Origin: Hyposmocoma kahamanoa
Taxonomy: Eukaryota; Arthropoda; Insecta; Lepidoptera; Cosmopterigidae
Length of the DNA: 64,000 bases
Direction of reading: 5' to 3'
Assembly (NCBI RefSeq): GCF_003589595.1
Contig: NW_020654810.1
Coordinates: 22,914,832-22,978,831 of the forward strand
The notes beneath the pieces were generated by a model. It was not told where the DNA came from. It was given only the letters and a program-made list of their open reading frames with translations, and made no database searches. The first letter of the stretch is position 1. Each line of letters opens with the position of its first letter. This document shows positions 35,701 through 47,700 of this stretch, in pieces. Made by a program: the position numbers and the translations under genes.

Positions 35701-38700
35701 AGGATAAGATAAGGGTGCTGGTGAAACTACAGGCACATGGGATTTGCTTAACTGTCATCTTTTTAAAGGCTGGATTTTAGATTTAAGTATTTAGTAATAT
35801 TTAAAACAGGTAGTTCGAAATGTTGTCTATTACCTGAAAATATTCTCATATATTTAGAATCATATTCAAAAAGTACATTATAATATGACATAGTTATACA
35901 AAGAAGAACCAACCCACATCTCGAGTGAAATTGAGTTATGTATTTAGGTAGAACACCAGGCGTGTCCTTTACCCGCTAACAAAAGATCCTGGCAATATAC
36001 CAAGCCAAAACAGAGAAAATAAAAATCCTTCAGGGTACCAACCCTAAATAAGTAACTTTTTAATAGCTAAAAAGAACCATGCTGGTTAACTTCATATAAT
36101 GTATTTTTTTAAATATGCTAAATAGATCCATGTCACATGTACTGAAATACTGTAGATCTTTAGCGTTTTTATTATGAAAACTAGAATATGGTTCGCGTTA
36201 ACTAAATAAAAAGATACATAATGTTTTCTATTTATTGCTATATAATATAATAGTTTCCCTATATCATTCTCAATGCTACACATAACTCAAGTTGTTTGTT
36301 TCAAATAACTTACCGATTTATTTCTTTAAACTGTTTTGACAAAAATCGAATTATCTCGAAAGTGACATTTTGTGGGTTGGTTCTGGTTTGCATAACTATG
36401 TCCATTTTACAACAAGCAACCAGTTAATGGGTCATAAAATACCTCATTGCGGTTTGTTTACATTTAATTAATAAAACAAACCTTTAATAGTATAAAAATT
36501 ACTGAAGCGCCACAGATAAGCGGATTTGAAGGCGCACTTAAAAATACAAAAGTTTTTGGAGAGTCTAGTTTATTACCGCTATAGTTTATGTTCAAGTGGA
36601 ATATTGAACTAACTATAGTGGAAGCTGTATTCTGAAACGCAATACTAAAAATGACGTATTGCAATAAAACATATCAGGGTATTTACTCCCGTTCCCGAAA
36701 CAATTACTGTCACACATTGACCTAATAACCAATGGACGTCGGGTTCGCGCTAAAAAGTATCCGCATCCATAACAACAAAAATTAGTTACAAGCAAAATTA
36801 GGCAGTACTGCAATGACGTTACAATTTAAATCGAATGTTTTAGCTTTGTTTGTTGTTGAACGTTTGTATAGGTGAAATTCGGACATTTTTTCCGTGGTTT
36901 TTGTATTAGACCACCAACCATTTGTTGGTGGGTCAATGCTGTCAAATAAGTAATACTCGACCACATTAAAAAATCAATGTTAAGTATGAAGCTTCGTTTG
37001 CATCATGCCTGTTTTAATTTGGTCGAGTATTGCTTTTTTTTAACAGTAATTGTTTTGGGACGGATGTCTTTTTTTTCCTTAATGAATGGCTTGTGAGACT
37101 AACTTATTGTTTCAATTCTGCCAGTGTCCGTTACGTGTTAGTTTCATAAACATCATGGAGGGAGTGTTTAAGGAAAGTATGTTCGGTGACTCAAGAGAGA
37201 GTATCGAAGAAATTTTTGCACAAGTTGACCCTAGAACAAAGAGTTGACCGGCAAATGTAAGTGTCCAAGCTATACAGCGGGTGCGGCATCAGGACGCACG
37301 AATACCTACCTAATGTGATTTCCTTGGCCTTAAATACAGTAAATAGAGTTAAAAGTGTTTGTGTTTAATTTCGTGTTAAACAGTACGTCCATATTTAAAA
37401 AAATACAATAATACTAAACTTGTAAATTGCAGATTATCCCATCACAATTTTCTAGTATAATAAATTACGTATCTACTGTATAACCCATACAACCGACCTC
37501 GAGCTTATGAGAGACCCCAAATCCAAAGTTACAAGCAAATCAATAGTTAGGCCAATTATAACAATTTTAGTGTTATTTAGATACGTTCTAAGGTCACACC
37601 TTTACTTTCTACTAGGATTCTATACTACATCAAAGTTAGACTGTCACCACACTTATCTATACAGAAAAAGTTTATAACCATGTTACAAGAGTATCGTACT
37701 ATCAAAGAAGCGAAACGTCTAACGCTTTTTGTTGTCAAGCCGATTCCACGTTAATAAGTGTGATGACTCCCTTAATCACATGCCAGAAGGTTGTTAAAAC
37801 ACATTTTACAGTAATTGATTGGTAGTTGTAATGTTATCTAACTGGGTGACGAAATACTTTTATAGATTTCTCATAGATTGATCATCTCTCACTAGATGGC
37901 GCTACGGCTAAAAAGTCGATGAAAACCAAATACAAAGATCCGACAACAAGCACATAGAAAAATTCGTGAGGTCCGCTGGTTCGTTCCGTGGCTTAGTTGG
38001 CATAGCGTCTGGCACGGTTTGCTAGAAGACGTCGGTTTGAATCCGGCCAGATCGAAGGAAGTGTTTGATCTTTGTATTAATAATTATAACTAGTAGAGTA
38101 ATTTCACAAAAAAAAGAATTGAATATCAATTCAATACAAATTTGATTGTAAGTCTTTATTTCTCAGCTTTTATTTAAAAAAAAAATTTTTTTGAAAAAAA
38201 AAATCCGCGTATTTTTCAATCTATATTTACCTATAACAATTGCAGCGCCATACAGAGCTTTTGTCAATCCCAGTTGACAGAACAAGTCGTGCACCGGTGG
38301 TACTGTCACTAAGCTCGTCACCTTGAGACAAGTTATCAAGTCCCACGTGCCTGTAATTCACCAGCACCCTTACTTCCCTGGACGAACTCTATCACAAGGA
38401 GCTCAAACAAAAGCCTGCCCCTCAGGCTGAGATATAAAGTTGACAAGTCCCATGTGCTTTTAGGTTTACCAGCACCCTTATGGCATGTGATTGATCTATA
38501 GTCTATTCCAATCTATTGTACCAGAAAAGTAGACAAACACACCATTGACCCGACCATAGACAGTTTAGTGATGGCCAACTGTACTGCCAACTACAAATCG
38601 ATTAATTAACTGAATGATTTGTTCTAAACTGCCTCCGTGGCCGAACGGTTACCATGCCGGACTGCCACGCAGAGGTCCCAGGTTCGATTCCCGGGCCGGG

Positions 38701-41700
38701 AGAAATGTTTGTATGGCTTACATTTATTTCTCTCGTGAGTTTGGGTGTAATTTGTGGTTGTCTATGTGTGTGTCCATGGCACCCGCGACACAGGGTTTCC
38801 CTAGTGCGGGGCTATGTTGAATGTGTGCGTTAATTGAATCAGTTGGAATAACCGGGTTTTGTATAATAAAATGGGTTTTGCGATTTTGCTGCTGATTACT
38901 ATAAAAAAATATGTGATTCAATACTGACGGGTGATATTTACACTTTCGCGTTGCATTGTACTACCATTTGGAAACGGGAATAAACGCGTTTACATACGAA
39001 TGGGTATTTTTCTCACCTACCTAGTTTCCCGACGTTTCGGCCAGGTTGCACTGGCCGTGGCCGTGGTCACGGGCTGACTGTGATGTGTGGTGATATTTCA
39101 TACAAGAGATTAGAATTTTTTTCTTACATAACCTATAATAGCAAATTTAAAATTTCCGAAATCTAATTTTAAAACCTCCTTCAAATCTTACACTTAGATA
39201 TTCGTTGGATTGCAATAAAATTTTCGACTCGAAATTACAAAAATCGATTACAAAAACCTTAATTGAATGAACCGAATGACTTATTTCCGTACAGCCCTAT
39301 GCAACCATAACTATTCAGAAATCTATATTTCGACCCCTCCGACGTAAAATATTGATACGAAATTGCCGAGTTTACAGAGGAGCCTTTTAAATATTCTGAA
39401 TTCACTGAAATAAGCACAATATGTGACTTTAGCATTTCTCAGTTTTATTCGACAAAGCTCGTTACTCACATAGAGTATTATAAAATCCTAGATATCGGCT
39501 AGATGATGTATTAGATGATCACTCTATTTGAGTAACAAGCTTTGCCGAATAAAACGGAGAACTTTAAAATGCTTCTCTGTAAGCTTGGCAATTTCGACAT
39601 ACGATACTTTACGTAGGAGGGGTCGATTTAATAACTAACCTCACTGTTGTGAACTAACATTTTCCAAATAAGATTTTAATATGTTATTCAAATGAATATT
39701 ACTGGAAAAAGTGATGAGATATCAAGTAGAAATTTTCAAAATATAGGTGAAAATGTTACTTATTGTATTTATTGAGTGATTACTTTAGAATTTTAACCAA
39801 ACTGGTTTGTTTACCTTTCTGGCATAATGGATTGGAACAAACTTTAAAAACTACAGTAAAAAGTAAATTAGTAAAATATTAGTACCTGATGTTTAGTAAC
39901 CTGCCAGTTATTCTTTGGTCCCTCTCTAGTCTCATACATACTGACCGGTCTTTGCGTACATTTCAACTGCTTCGCATCGTCTTCGGACTTCGTCAATTCT
40001 GTATCAAGACTTTTCCCCCTCTCCTGGGGTTTCGATTCCGCGTTGCCATTGGTAGATTCGACTAGTGACGTCACACTCTCGTCGTCAATCGAGCTGGTTT
40101 TCAAAACGCTGTTCTCTTTAGTTAATTGTTCGACTATGGATTGTAAGTTTTTTAATTGATTCTTGAGTTCGGTTATTGTGGAGTCTCTGCTGTTGAGTTC
40201 TTTTTTTAAGGACTCTATTTCTTGCGGGTGAGCGTCGGTTTGGGCGTGACTTGGCGATCGGCGTACGTCGAAATCAGTGCTTTGCGTTGGTAGGGAAGCA
40301 TTGTACATGGATGACACTGTCTCGCCTGACCGAGGAACAATATTCATCTGTAACAGCGAAAAGAATTTTAACTATACATTAGGGACGTATCAGGTCTTAT
40401 TTGTCTCGTACACCACGTGTATTTTTTATAGACCCCGTGACTTGGCGATACTCAATTTACGAACTCGTCAACTTCAAATCGATACCTCCAAGAACACTAA
40501 GCCAACTTAATTTTTGGACCTGTTCTGTTTTTATTTGGTTTTTTCTTTTTTTTTACAAAATTAGTTTTTTTTTTTTGTTCTTGTTTCTTTTTTTCACAGA
40601 ATTCGGGGAGGGATAAGATTATATTTATATTAAACCGCCATATTTATTTACTAAGGCAAATAAATATGGCTGTTTACAAAAATAACAGAAGACGACCAAA
40701 AAATAAAGATGGCGTAGTGTTCATTGGAGGTGTCGAAATGTGTTTGACAGAGCTACTCGCATAGACAGGGTTAACTGTATTGAGAAACTGGAAAATACAT
40801 AGCTGCCATAGAGACATTTATGTGGATTATTCCATTTATGGAAAGTGAAAATTTTGCTCACGGCCTGCCGAAATGGATTCCGTTTCTATGAAAAATCATT
40901 TGATTAAATTTAACAAACTTCTGCTGTCCCGATTTTTTTCCTTACATAAAACTGAGTCGACCAGTACTAAAAGAAATTTTATTCATTTTTATGGACAACT
41001 CAGACTTGACCAAAAAATTGGCTATGCCAAAATTGTTTTCACGAAAAAAGACTTAATGGTTCCTAAGACAAGTTTCCTTGTATCTCCTACGGTTTCTTTT
41101 TACCCATACAGTCCATTTAAAAAAAAACACTGCATAGTAAAACATAACAAAAAAACACACCGAATTATTCCGTCAATATGTGTAAATCAGCAGTAATACA
41201 ACAAATCACAAAAAATGCACATAGAGCTCTCTTACGTCCAAGTCGATGGGTGCTAGAGCCGCATAATCGTCGTCTGACGCCACGGAGTCGTACAGAGGCT
41301 CGTCGTCTGACATCTGCGATATGTGCTTCAGGTGGCTTGCACACAGGAGAGGGTTTATCAGAGGACCAGTTGGAGCTGGAAATGACACAACATTGCAAGT
41401 ATTTTCTTTACGTAACACAGAAATGATTCAATGCTGCCAGTACATCACTAATTGTAATAATTAGTTGCAAATGTAGTTTTGATTAGCGTACGTATTGTAG
41501 TTATATAGATAGATAAGTACTTTATTCACTAGTATGATACAAATACAGATTGAATACAATACGAAAAAAAAAAATTTTGTTATAGCAGTGAAATGGCGCT
41601 GACGCAGCATATGCCTAAGCTCCCTAAGGCACTGTTTTCAGTCAGAACCAACGAGAGGTACTAAAGGACTAGGAGGGAAATTGTTCACTAAAATAATAAA

Positions 41701-44700
41701 TGTAATAAAGTGTGAATAGTGCATCTAAAGTNNNNNNNNNNNNNNNNNNNNNNNNNNNNNNNNNNNNNNNNNNNNNNNNNNNNNNNNNNNNNNNNNNNNN
41801 NNNNNNNNNNNNNNNNNNNNNNNNNNNNNNNNNNNNNNNNNNNNNNNNNNNNNNNNNNNNNNNNNNNNNNNNNNNNNNNNNNNNNNNNNNNNNNNNNNNN
41901 NNNNNNNNNNNNNNNNNNNNNNNNNNNNNNNNNNNNNNNNNNNNNNNNNNNNNNNNNNNNNNNNNNNNNNNNNNNNNNNNNNNNNNNNNNNNNNNNNNNN
42001 NNNNNNNNNNNNNNNNNNNNNNNNNNNNNNNNNNNNNNNNNNNNNNNNNNNNNNNNNNNNNNNNNNNNNNNNNNNNNNNNNNNNNNNNNNNNNNNNNNNN
42101 NNNNNNNNNNNNNNNNNNNNNNNNNNNNNNNATTAAAAACCTACATGTCGTTATTTATTTTCTATCGTTATTGCTGTATACGCTTAAGTATTGTATACTT
42201 TACAGCAAGATAATGCAAGTTTATCTATGCACGTGCCAATATCTTGTCTCAACAAATAAATAAGCAAATTATTTGCTCAAATCGTATATCGTAATTCTTA
42301 TTTCGACACAGCTCCAACAATAGCCAGCACGGCATTCTTAAAAAATAGATTTACATAAACTGTAAAGAAATATTACATTAAATTAAAATAACTCGATACC
42401 TTCTTCCATTTCAATACTTAAAATATTAATTATTAAATGTAAGTTAATTGTTGGATTTCATATTTTCTTTCCTTTTTTTTCATTGGACATTCATCAAAAA
42501 TAGTATAGGGTAGATCGTAGCACATGCGAGGACTACCTTCCTTTGTGTCCTCCATCATCCTCCTCCTCCGGCCAATGAGTTGGCAACAAAAATAAGACGA
42601 TAGTCTAACCTATGACACTGAACTGTGTGCATCAAATATTCTCAGTACAGAGTATTTAAAAAGCCGACCTCAAAAGTACATGGAATTACGTCTATTTGCC
42701 AAATTTTATTGAAATATCCATCCGCCACTGTACGGGACTTGACACAGGAGATAATAAAAATCGGTTGTCACTACTCAAAGTATATTGAGAGAGAAAAGCC
42801 CCTTGAATTGGAGAATAGCAAAATCAACCATCAAAATAATTGCTCGTTATAATAAAATTTAGGCGCTATTTATAAAAATGAATCTTCATGCGTGAACAGC
42901 CACCCTTAGAGGTGGATGATTATCTTTAAAATTAAATGGGACCACTATGGAGTTACCCTCTTTCCAACAAAAAAAGAATCATGAAAATCGGTTCATAATT
43001 ACCGGAGTTATCGCGTAACATACATACAAAAAGAAACACACAGTCGACTTGAGAACATCCTCCTCTTTTTAAAGTCGGTTAAAAATGACTAACTGGCGCG
43101 ATTGTGTTTTTAATAGTTTATTTTCGCAATTCACTGTGCTCAATAGTGAACCTGAGGATTTATCCTCCTGTGACAGCCGTATCCAGGCGGAATTGCAGCC
43201 AGAAGCGTAACGAAAGAAAAGGTGAGTGTGCATGTTCCCATCATTTTTCCTGTTCTTCGACCTACTATTATATACTGCTTCCAGTCCTTATCGGAAGCTA
43301 CTTGCAAGTGCAATTACTCGTAGTACAAGTAACCTTTAATGTAATTAAAAATCGCAAAAATACAGTCCCACACTTATCGGTATTATACATCTTCATTTCG
43401 CATCACCTCTAATCGCACCAGTAAATTAACAACTCTATTGATAAGAAACCGGTGTTCTAAAATCTGTGAAATAGCTCACCTCTAGGCTGAAGAGTGGCAA
43501 TGTGCTGCCGTCTGGTCGCGTCGACGAGCACGTCCCGCAGCAGCGTGGCCATCTCAGCGGTGGACAGTCTTGCCAGCTTCTGCCTGCCCTGGTTCCGAGG
43601 AGCTGACAGTGCCGGGTTGACAGGGAGGAACACCACGCCGCAGCGCTCGAGGCCTGTCGCGCTGGTTTGCCAGACTGGAACAATGTTTATGAAGTTTTCT
43701 AATTATTTTTTCTCATTTTTTCAATTTATATATATTTTTTTGAAAATTATTTACAATCTTTTTTTTTATAATATCAAGTGACGGGGCGAACAAGTCGTGC
43801 GGCTGATGGTACACTACACTCCTGTCATCCTAGTCTCATGTGTCTGTAATTTGACCAGCACCCTTACCCTTCAAAGCCGGAACGCAGTTAAGCTGACATT
43901 ATTGCTCGGCGGCAGAATTAGATAAGGTGGCAGCACTTCCCTGGACCAACTCTTTCACAAGAAGCTCTACTACTACCAAAACCACTGACTTAATATATGT
44001 CTTAATTAATAGATAATTCTATTCATAAGTCCACATTTATTTTCTACATCTGTTTTTATTTATTAACTTTTAGATCGATTTTTTTATTATCACTAATATT
44101 TTTTAGGTAATTAACTGTAATAATGGCCAGCGCACAGCGCCTTATTATTTATTAATTTGCATGTGTCACACACACCACAATAAGAAAATACGCGTGGTAA
44201 CGGCCTAGCTGTCGAGTTCCACCGCGTGTAAACTAAAAAGAGTTCGACCACAGCAACATATGTACTGCCACATATGTATATACACATGTATATGTGGCTA
44301 TGGTCGAAAAAACAGTACACCGAGAAAGCAGTTTAGTGAAAAGCGCCCGTGTAGACGACCGTTAGATTTCCATGACTTACTTGCTTCAGTTTCTCGGCGA
44401 TCGATCTCGTCATAGATGTCCATTACGAGTTCTTCAAATAGGTGATTAGGAAGCTGAAAATAAAAAAATGAAAAGTCAATTATATTGACTGATCACATTC
44501 TAATTTATACCAGTTTTTTCATGGCAACATTTAGGGCGCGTGTACATGTTAAGAAATTCGACGTGTCTTCAATAGAAAAGATGAGAATGGTCTTGTACAC
44601 GATAAGAATTTTGTCGGATCTAGCCACGAAAACATGTCGTCTGTTGCAGACTAGAAAATGATGAGTATGTACATAATACGAATGCTTTCGGACAGACGTG

Positions 44701-47700
44701 GGTAGGGTAAAATGTGTCAGTGCATTACCAGTCTTCCAGGTAGCTGTCGTTTTACTACCGACTATGGGAAGAAATATGTTGTTGTATTGACTATTAAGCA
44801 GCACCCGTCATAAAAAATTTTCTTCAGTCCGGGGATATTGAACCCACGACCATGCTGCACCGTCGTCGTATTGCTCTTATCAACTGAGCCACAGGTCAAG
44901 TTGAAGGTTAAGGTGTAAGAAATTTTTCTACATGTTCGATTATTGTACTAACAATAATAACAAAACTAGTGGTACATAATATACTATGTTCTTTGTGTAT
45001 TTGTTCTAATCGCCAGGGATGCTGTACAATTTACCATTAAACAAATTTACGTGGTTACTAGCAAATAACAAAAAAAATATATGTTATAAATAACTGAATA
45101 AGAAACGCCAGTTAACTCCTTAGTTAACTACTCTGCCTTCCGTACTGCCTTTGTGGCTAAATGGTTACCTTGCTGGACTACCACACTGGGGTCTCGGGTT
45201 CGATTCCCGGACCGGGAGAAATACTTTCTCTTTAAATTTATTTCTTTCCTGAGTTTGGTTGTAATTTGTGGTTGTCTATGTGTGTGTCCATGGCACCTGC
45301 AATACAGGGGGGGTTAAATGCACACGCATTTAAAAAAAAAGAACTCCAAGCCACACATACCAGCTGCAGCTTCCCCCTAGCGGCCTTCGCGACATCGGTC
45401 ATCTCGTGCGTGTCGTGCGCCCTCGGCACGATGTAGTGTCGTCCTGCTGCGTGTTCAGGCTTCTCGCCCGTTAAGAAATATATCATCCGGTCGGTGGCTT
45501 CATATACCAGCTCTGTCATTCGGTCAGCCAGCTCGGCGTGACCGCCTTGCCTGTTCGACGAGTCATTATGACAGTCCATTATAGATTACATTACGTCGAA
45601 GTATATATCGACATCAGCAATTAACACTGTGCTTTAAATAACTTTAAATTTCGGATAACTTTTTCATTTCCAAACATACATAAATATTTTATACTTCAAA
45701 CATATTCATTATTTTTTTACTACAAGTTATTCATCATACATTACAAAATGCGTGATTATTACTTTTTGTATTATTTACTTAATTGAAATTAATTTTAATT
45801 TGTTCTTTATTATTTATTTACAATCAGTCGCCAGACTATAATGAAATAGTTTGAGTAATTGTTGGCGCTGGAGAGCGAGGAAGTCACTGCTTCAGCCTCT
45901 CCTAGTCACTGAACACGTTGTTTCAGTCTCCTAATGTTGCCACCATAAACCAGTGCCTAAGCGAGAGGGTACAAGTTCACTTCTAGAACTGTTGGAATCT
46001 CCAGGTTTTCGTGGATTTCAGTGTTCATGGTGTACCATGTGGCACCACTGGTAGTTCGAAGGATGTTGTTTTGGACTCTTTGAAGTCATTGGATGTTTGA
46101 TTTAATTCACATTAGCTAAATAATTTGGCATTGAAAATGCATATTAGACAAAATTCGAATCAGCGTAGTGTTAATTGTTGATGTCGAAATCTCGACCATA
46201 TTGGGTATGGCCTTAAAAAAAGCCAGTTTATTAATAACAAGACCAAACGAGCGTTTATGGAAAGACTGAGGTGAGTGGAGGAGGCGACATTTGTCAGGGA
46301 CGTAGCAAATTTAGGTTCATGGTCTCAGTTGCGTTTCTGTTATTTTTATTAATTGTATGTGGAGGGAGAAGGGGAATAGTGCAGCTATTTTGCACAAGTT
46401 AACCTTCATTGAGCTCACCAAAGAACAAAGTAATTTATTTTTAATTAAATAGGTTTTCATATATAGACTGATTTTGTAAATAAAAATGTACCTGGCACAA
46501 TCAGCAGGTACTAGTCCTGAGTGATCCCTGACGGTAGGGTCGGCGCCCCACGCGACCAGCAACTCGGCCTGCGCCGGCTGTCCCGCGCGGCACGCTACGT
46601 GGAGACATGCTGTTCCTTTCTCCTGTCCAGTTAAATATACATGTTTCTAGAAGTTAATTACACCCAAACTCACGAGTGAAATAATTGTAGGCCATACAAC
46701 TATTTCTCTCGGCCCGGGAATCGAACCTGGGACCTCTGCGTGGCAGTCCGGCATGGTATCCGTTCGGCCACGGAGGCAGTTCATGTTAAGGAGGTAGTTA
46801 AAAAGTTAAAAGTAAAGTTGCAACTTAACTTTAGAATAGCTAAAGTCGAGATGGCTGTTGACATTATTTTTGAAGGTAGACTTAGTCAAAAGGAAGCTCT
46901 CTGCTCATGTTTAGTTTTAGAAAATCAAAGTTTTTAGAAAATAATTTTTGGAAATCGTGAAAATCTCAAAACAAAAGAACATTATTTGACACTAGCTAAT
47001 ATAAAAATTGTCTCCTAAAAGCACATCGCTTTTTGTTGTTCCAAGTCATTAAATCAAAAATAAAAATTAATAAAATAATATTAATATAATAATTAATAAA
47101 GCAATAATTTTGAAACCTTATTTCAAAGTAAGATTTAAGATCCCATTGCTACTTGATTGACTGTAATCACATAACAATATGAACTGCATTGATTGAAAAG
47201 GAGACTTTGTTGCCATCTACCATGTCTCATAAGGAATCCAGAATTTTTAAACTCATTAAAGCAATTTATGTTCATAGCATGATTTAATACAAACCAAGTG
47301 CATACATATGACGTAAGGATAGCAATTACAAACAATTATGACTAACACTTTGTGGTAATTGCTTATGAATGAATGTTTTTAAAGCTTAATTTCCTTCTAC
47401 GTAATGAATGAATATGAATGTTATAATTGTGAAAAAGACATTACATGGAAGTGGAAAATTCAAAGAAGTAGGTAATCTAAAAAATGTGGGCAGAAGATGC
47501 AATGTACCTGGTTATAGTAATTAGGATCAGCCCCCTGTGCCAGCAACCTCAAGGCAGTGTCAAGAGAGGAACTTCTCACTGCACTGTGTAACTGTCTGCC
47601 TAATTCACTGGGTGGTTCATCACGACGTGCCCGCAACACATAGGCTAGGCGAAGATGCTTAGCTAAGATGAATTCAGACTTTGTTGGGCTGGAAATTAAA

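Larger units (their letters stand above)
34238..39885 (-). other. Git intron 10
   Basis: 5.6 kb between exons 10 and 11. Besides the LINE relic, SINE-A, SINE-B and MITEs listed here, I see no extra Git exon, although vertebrate GIT has about 100 more residues in this part of the protein. Confidence 0.6.

Noticed and set aside
41712..42263. Open frames of 164-183 codons
   Set aside because: They run through 400 N and have no real sequence.
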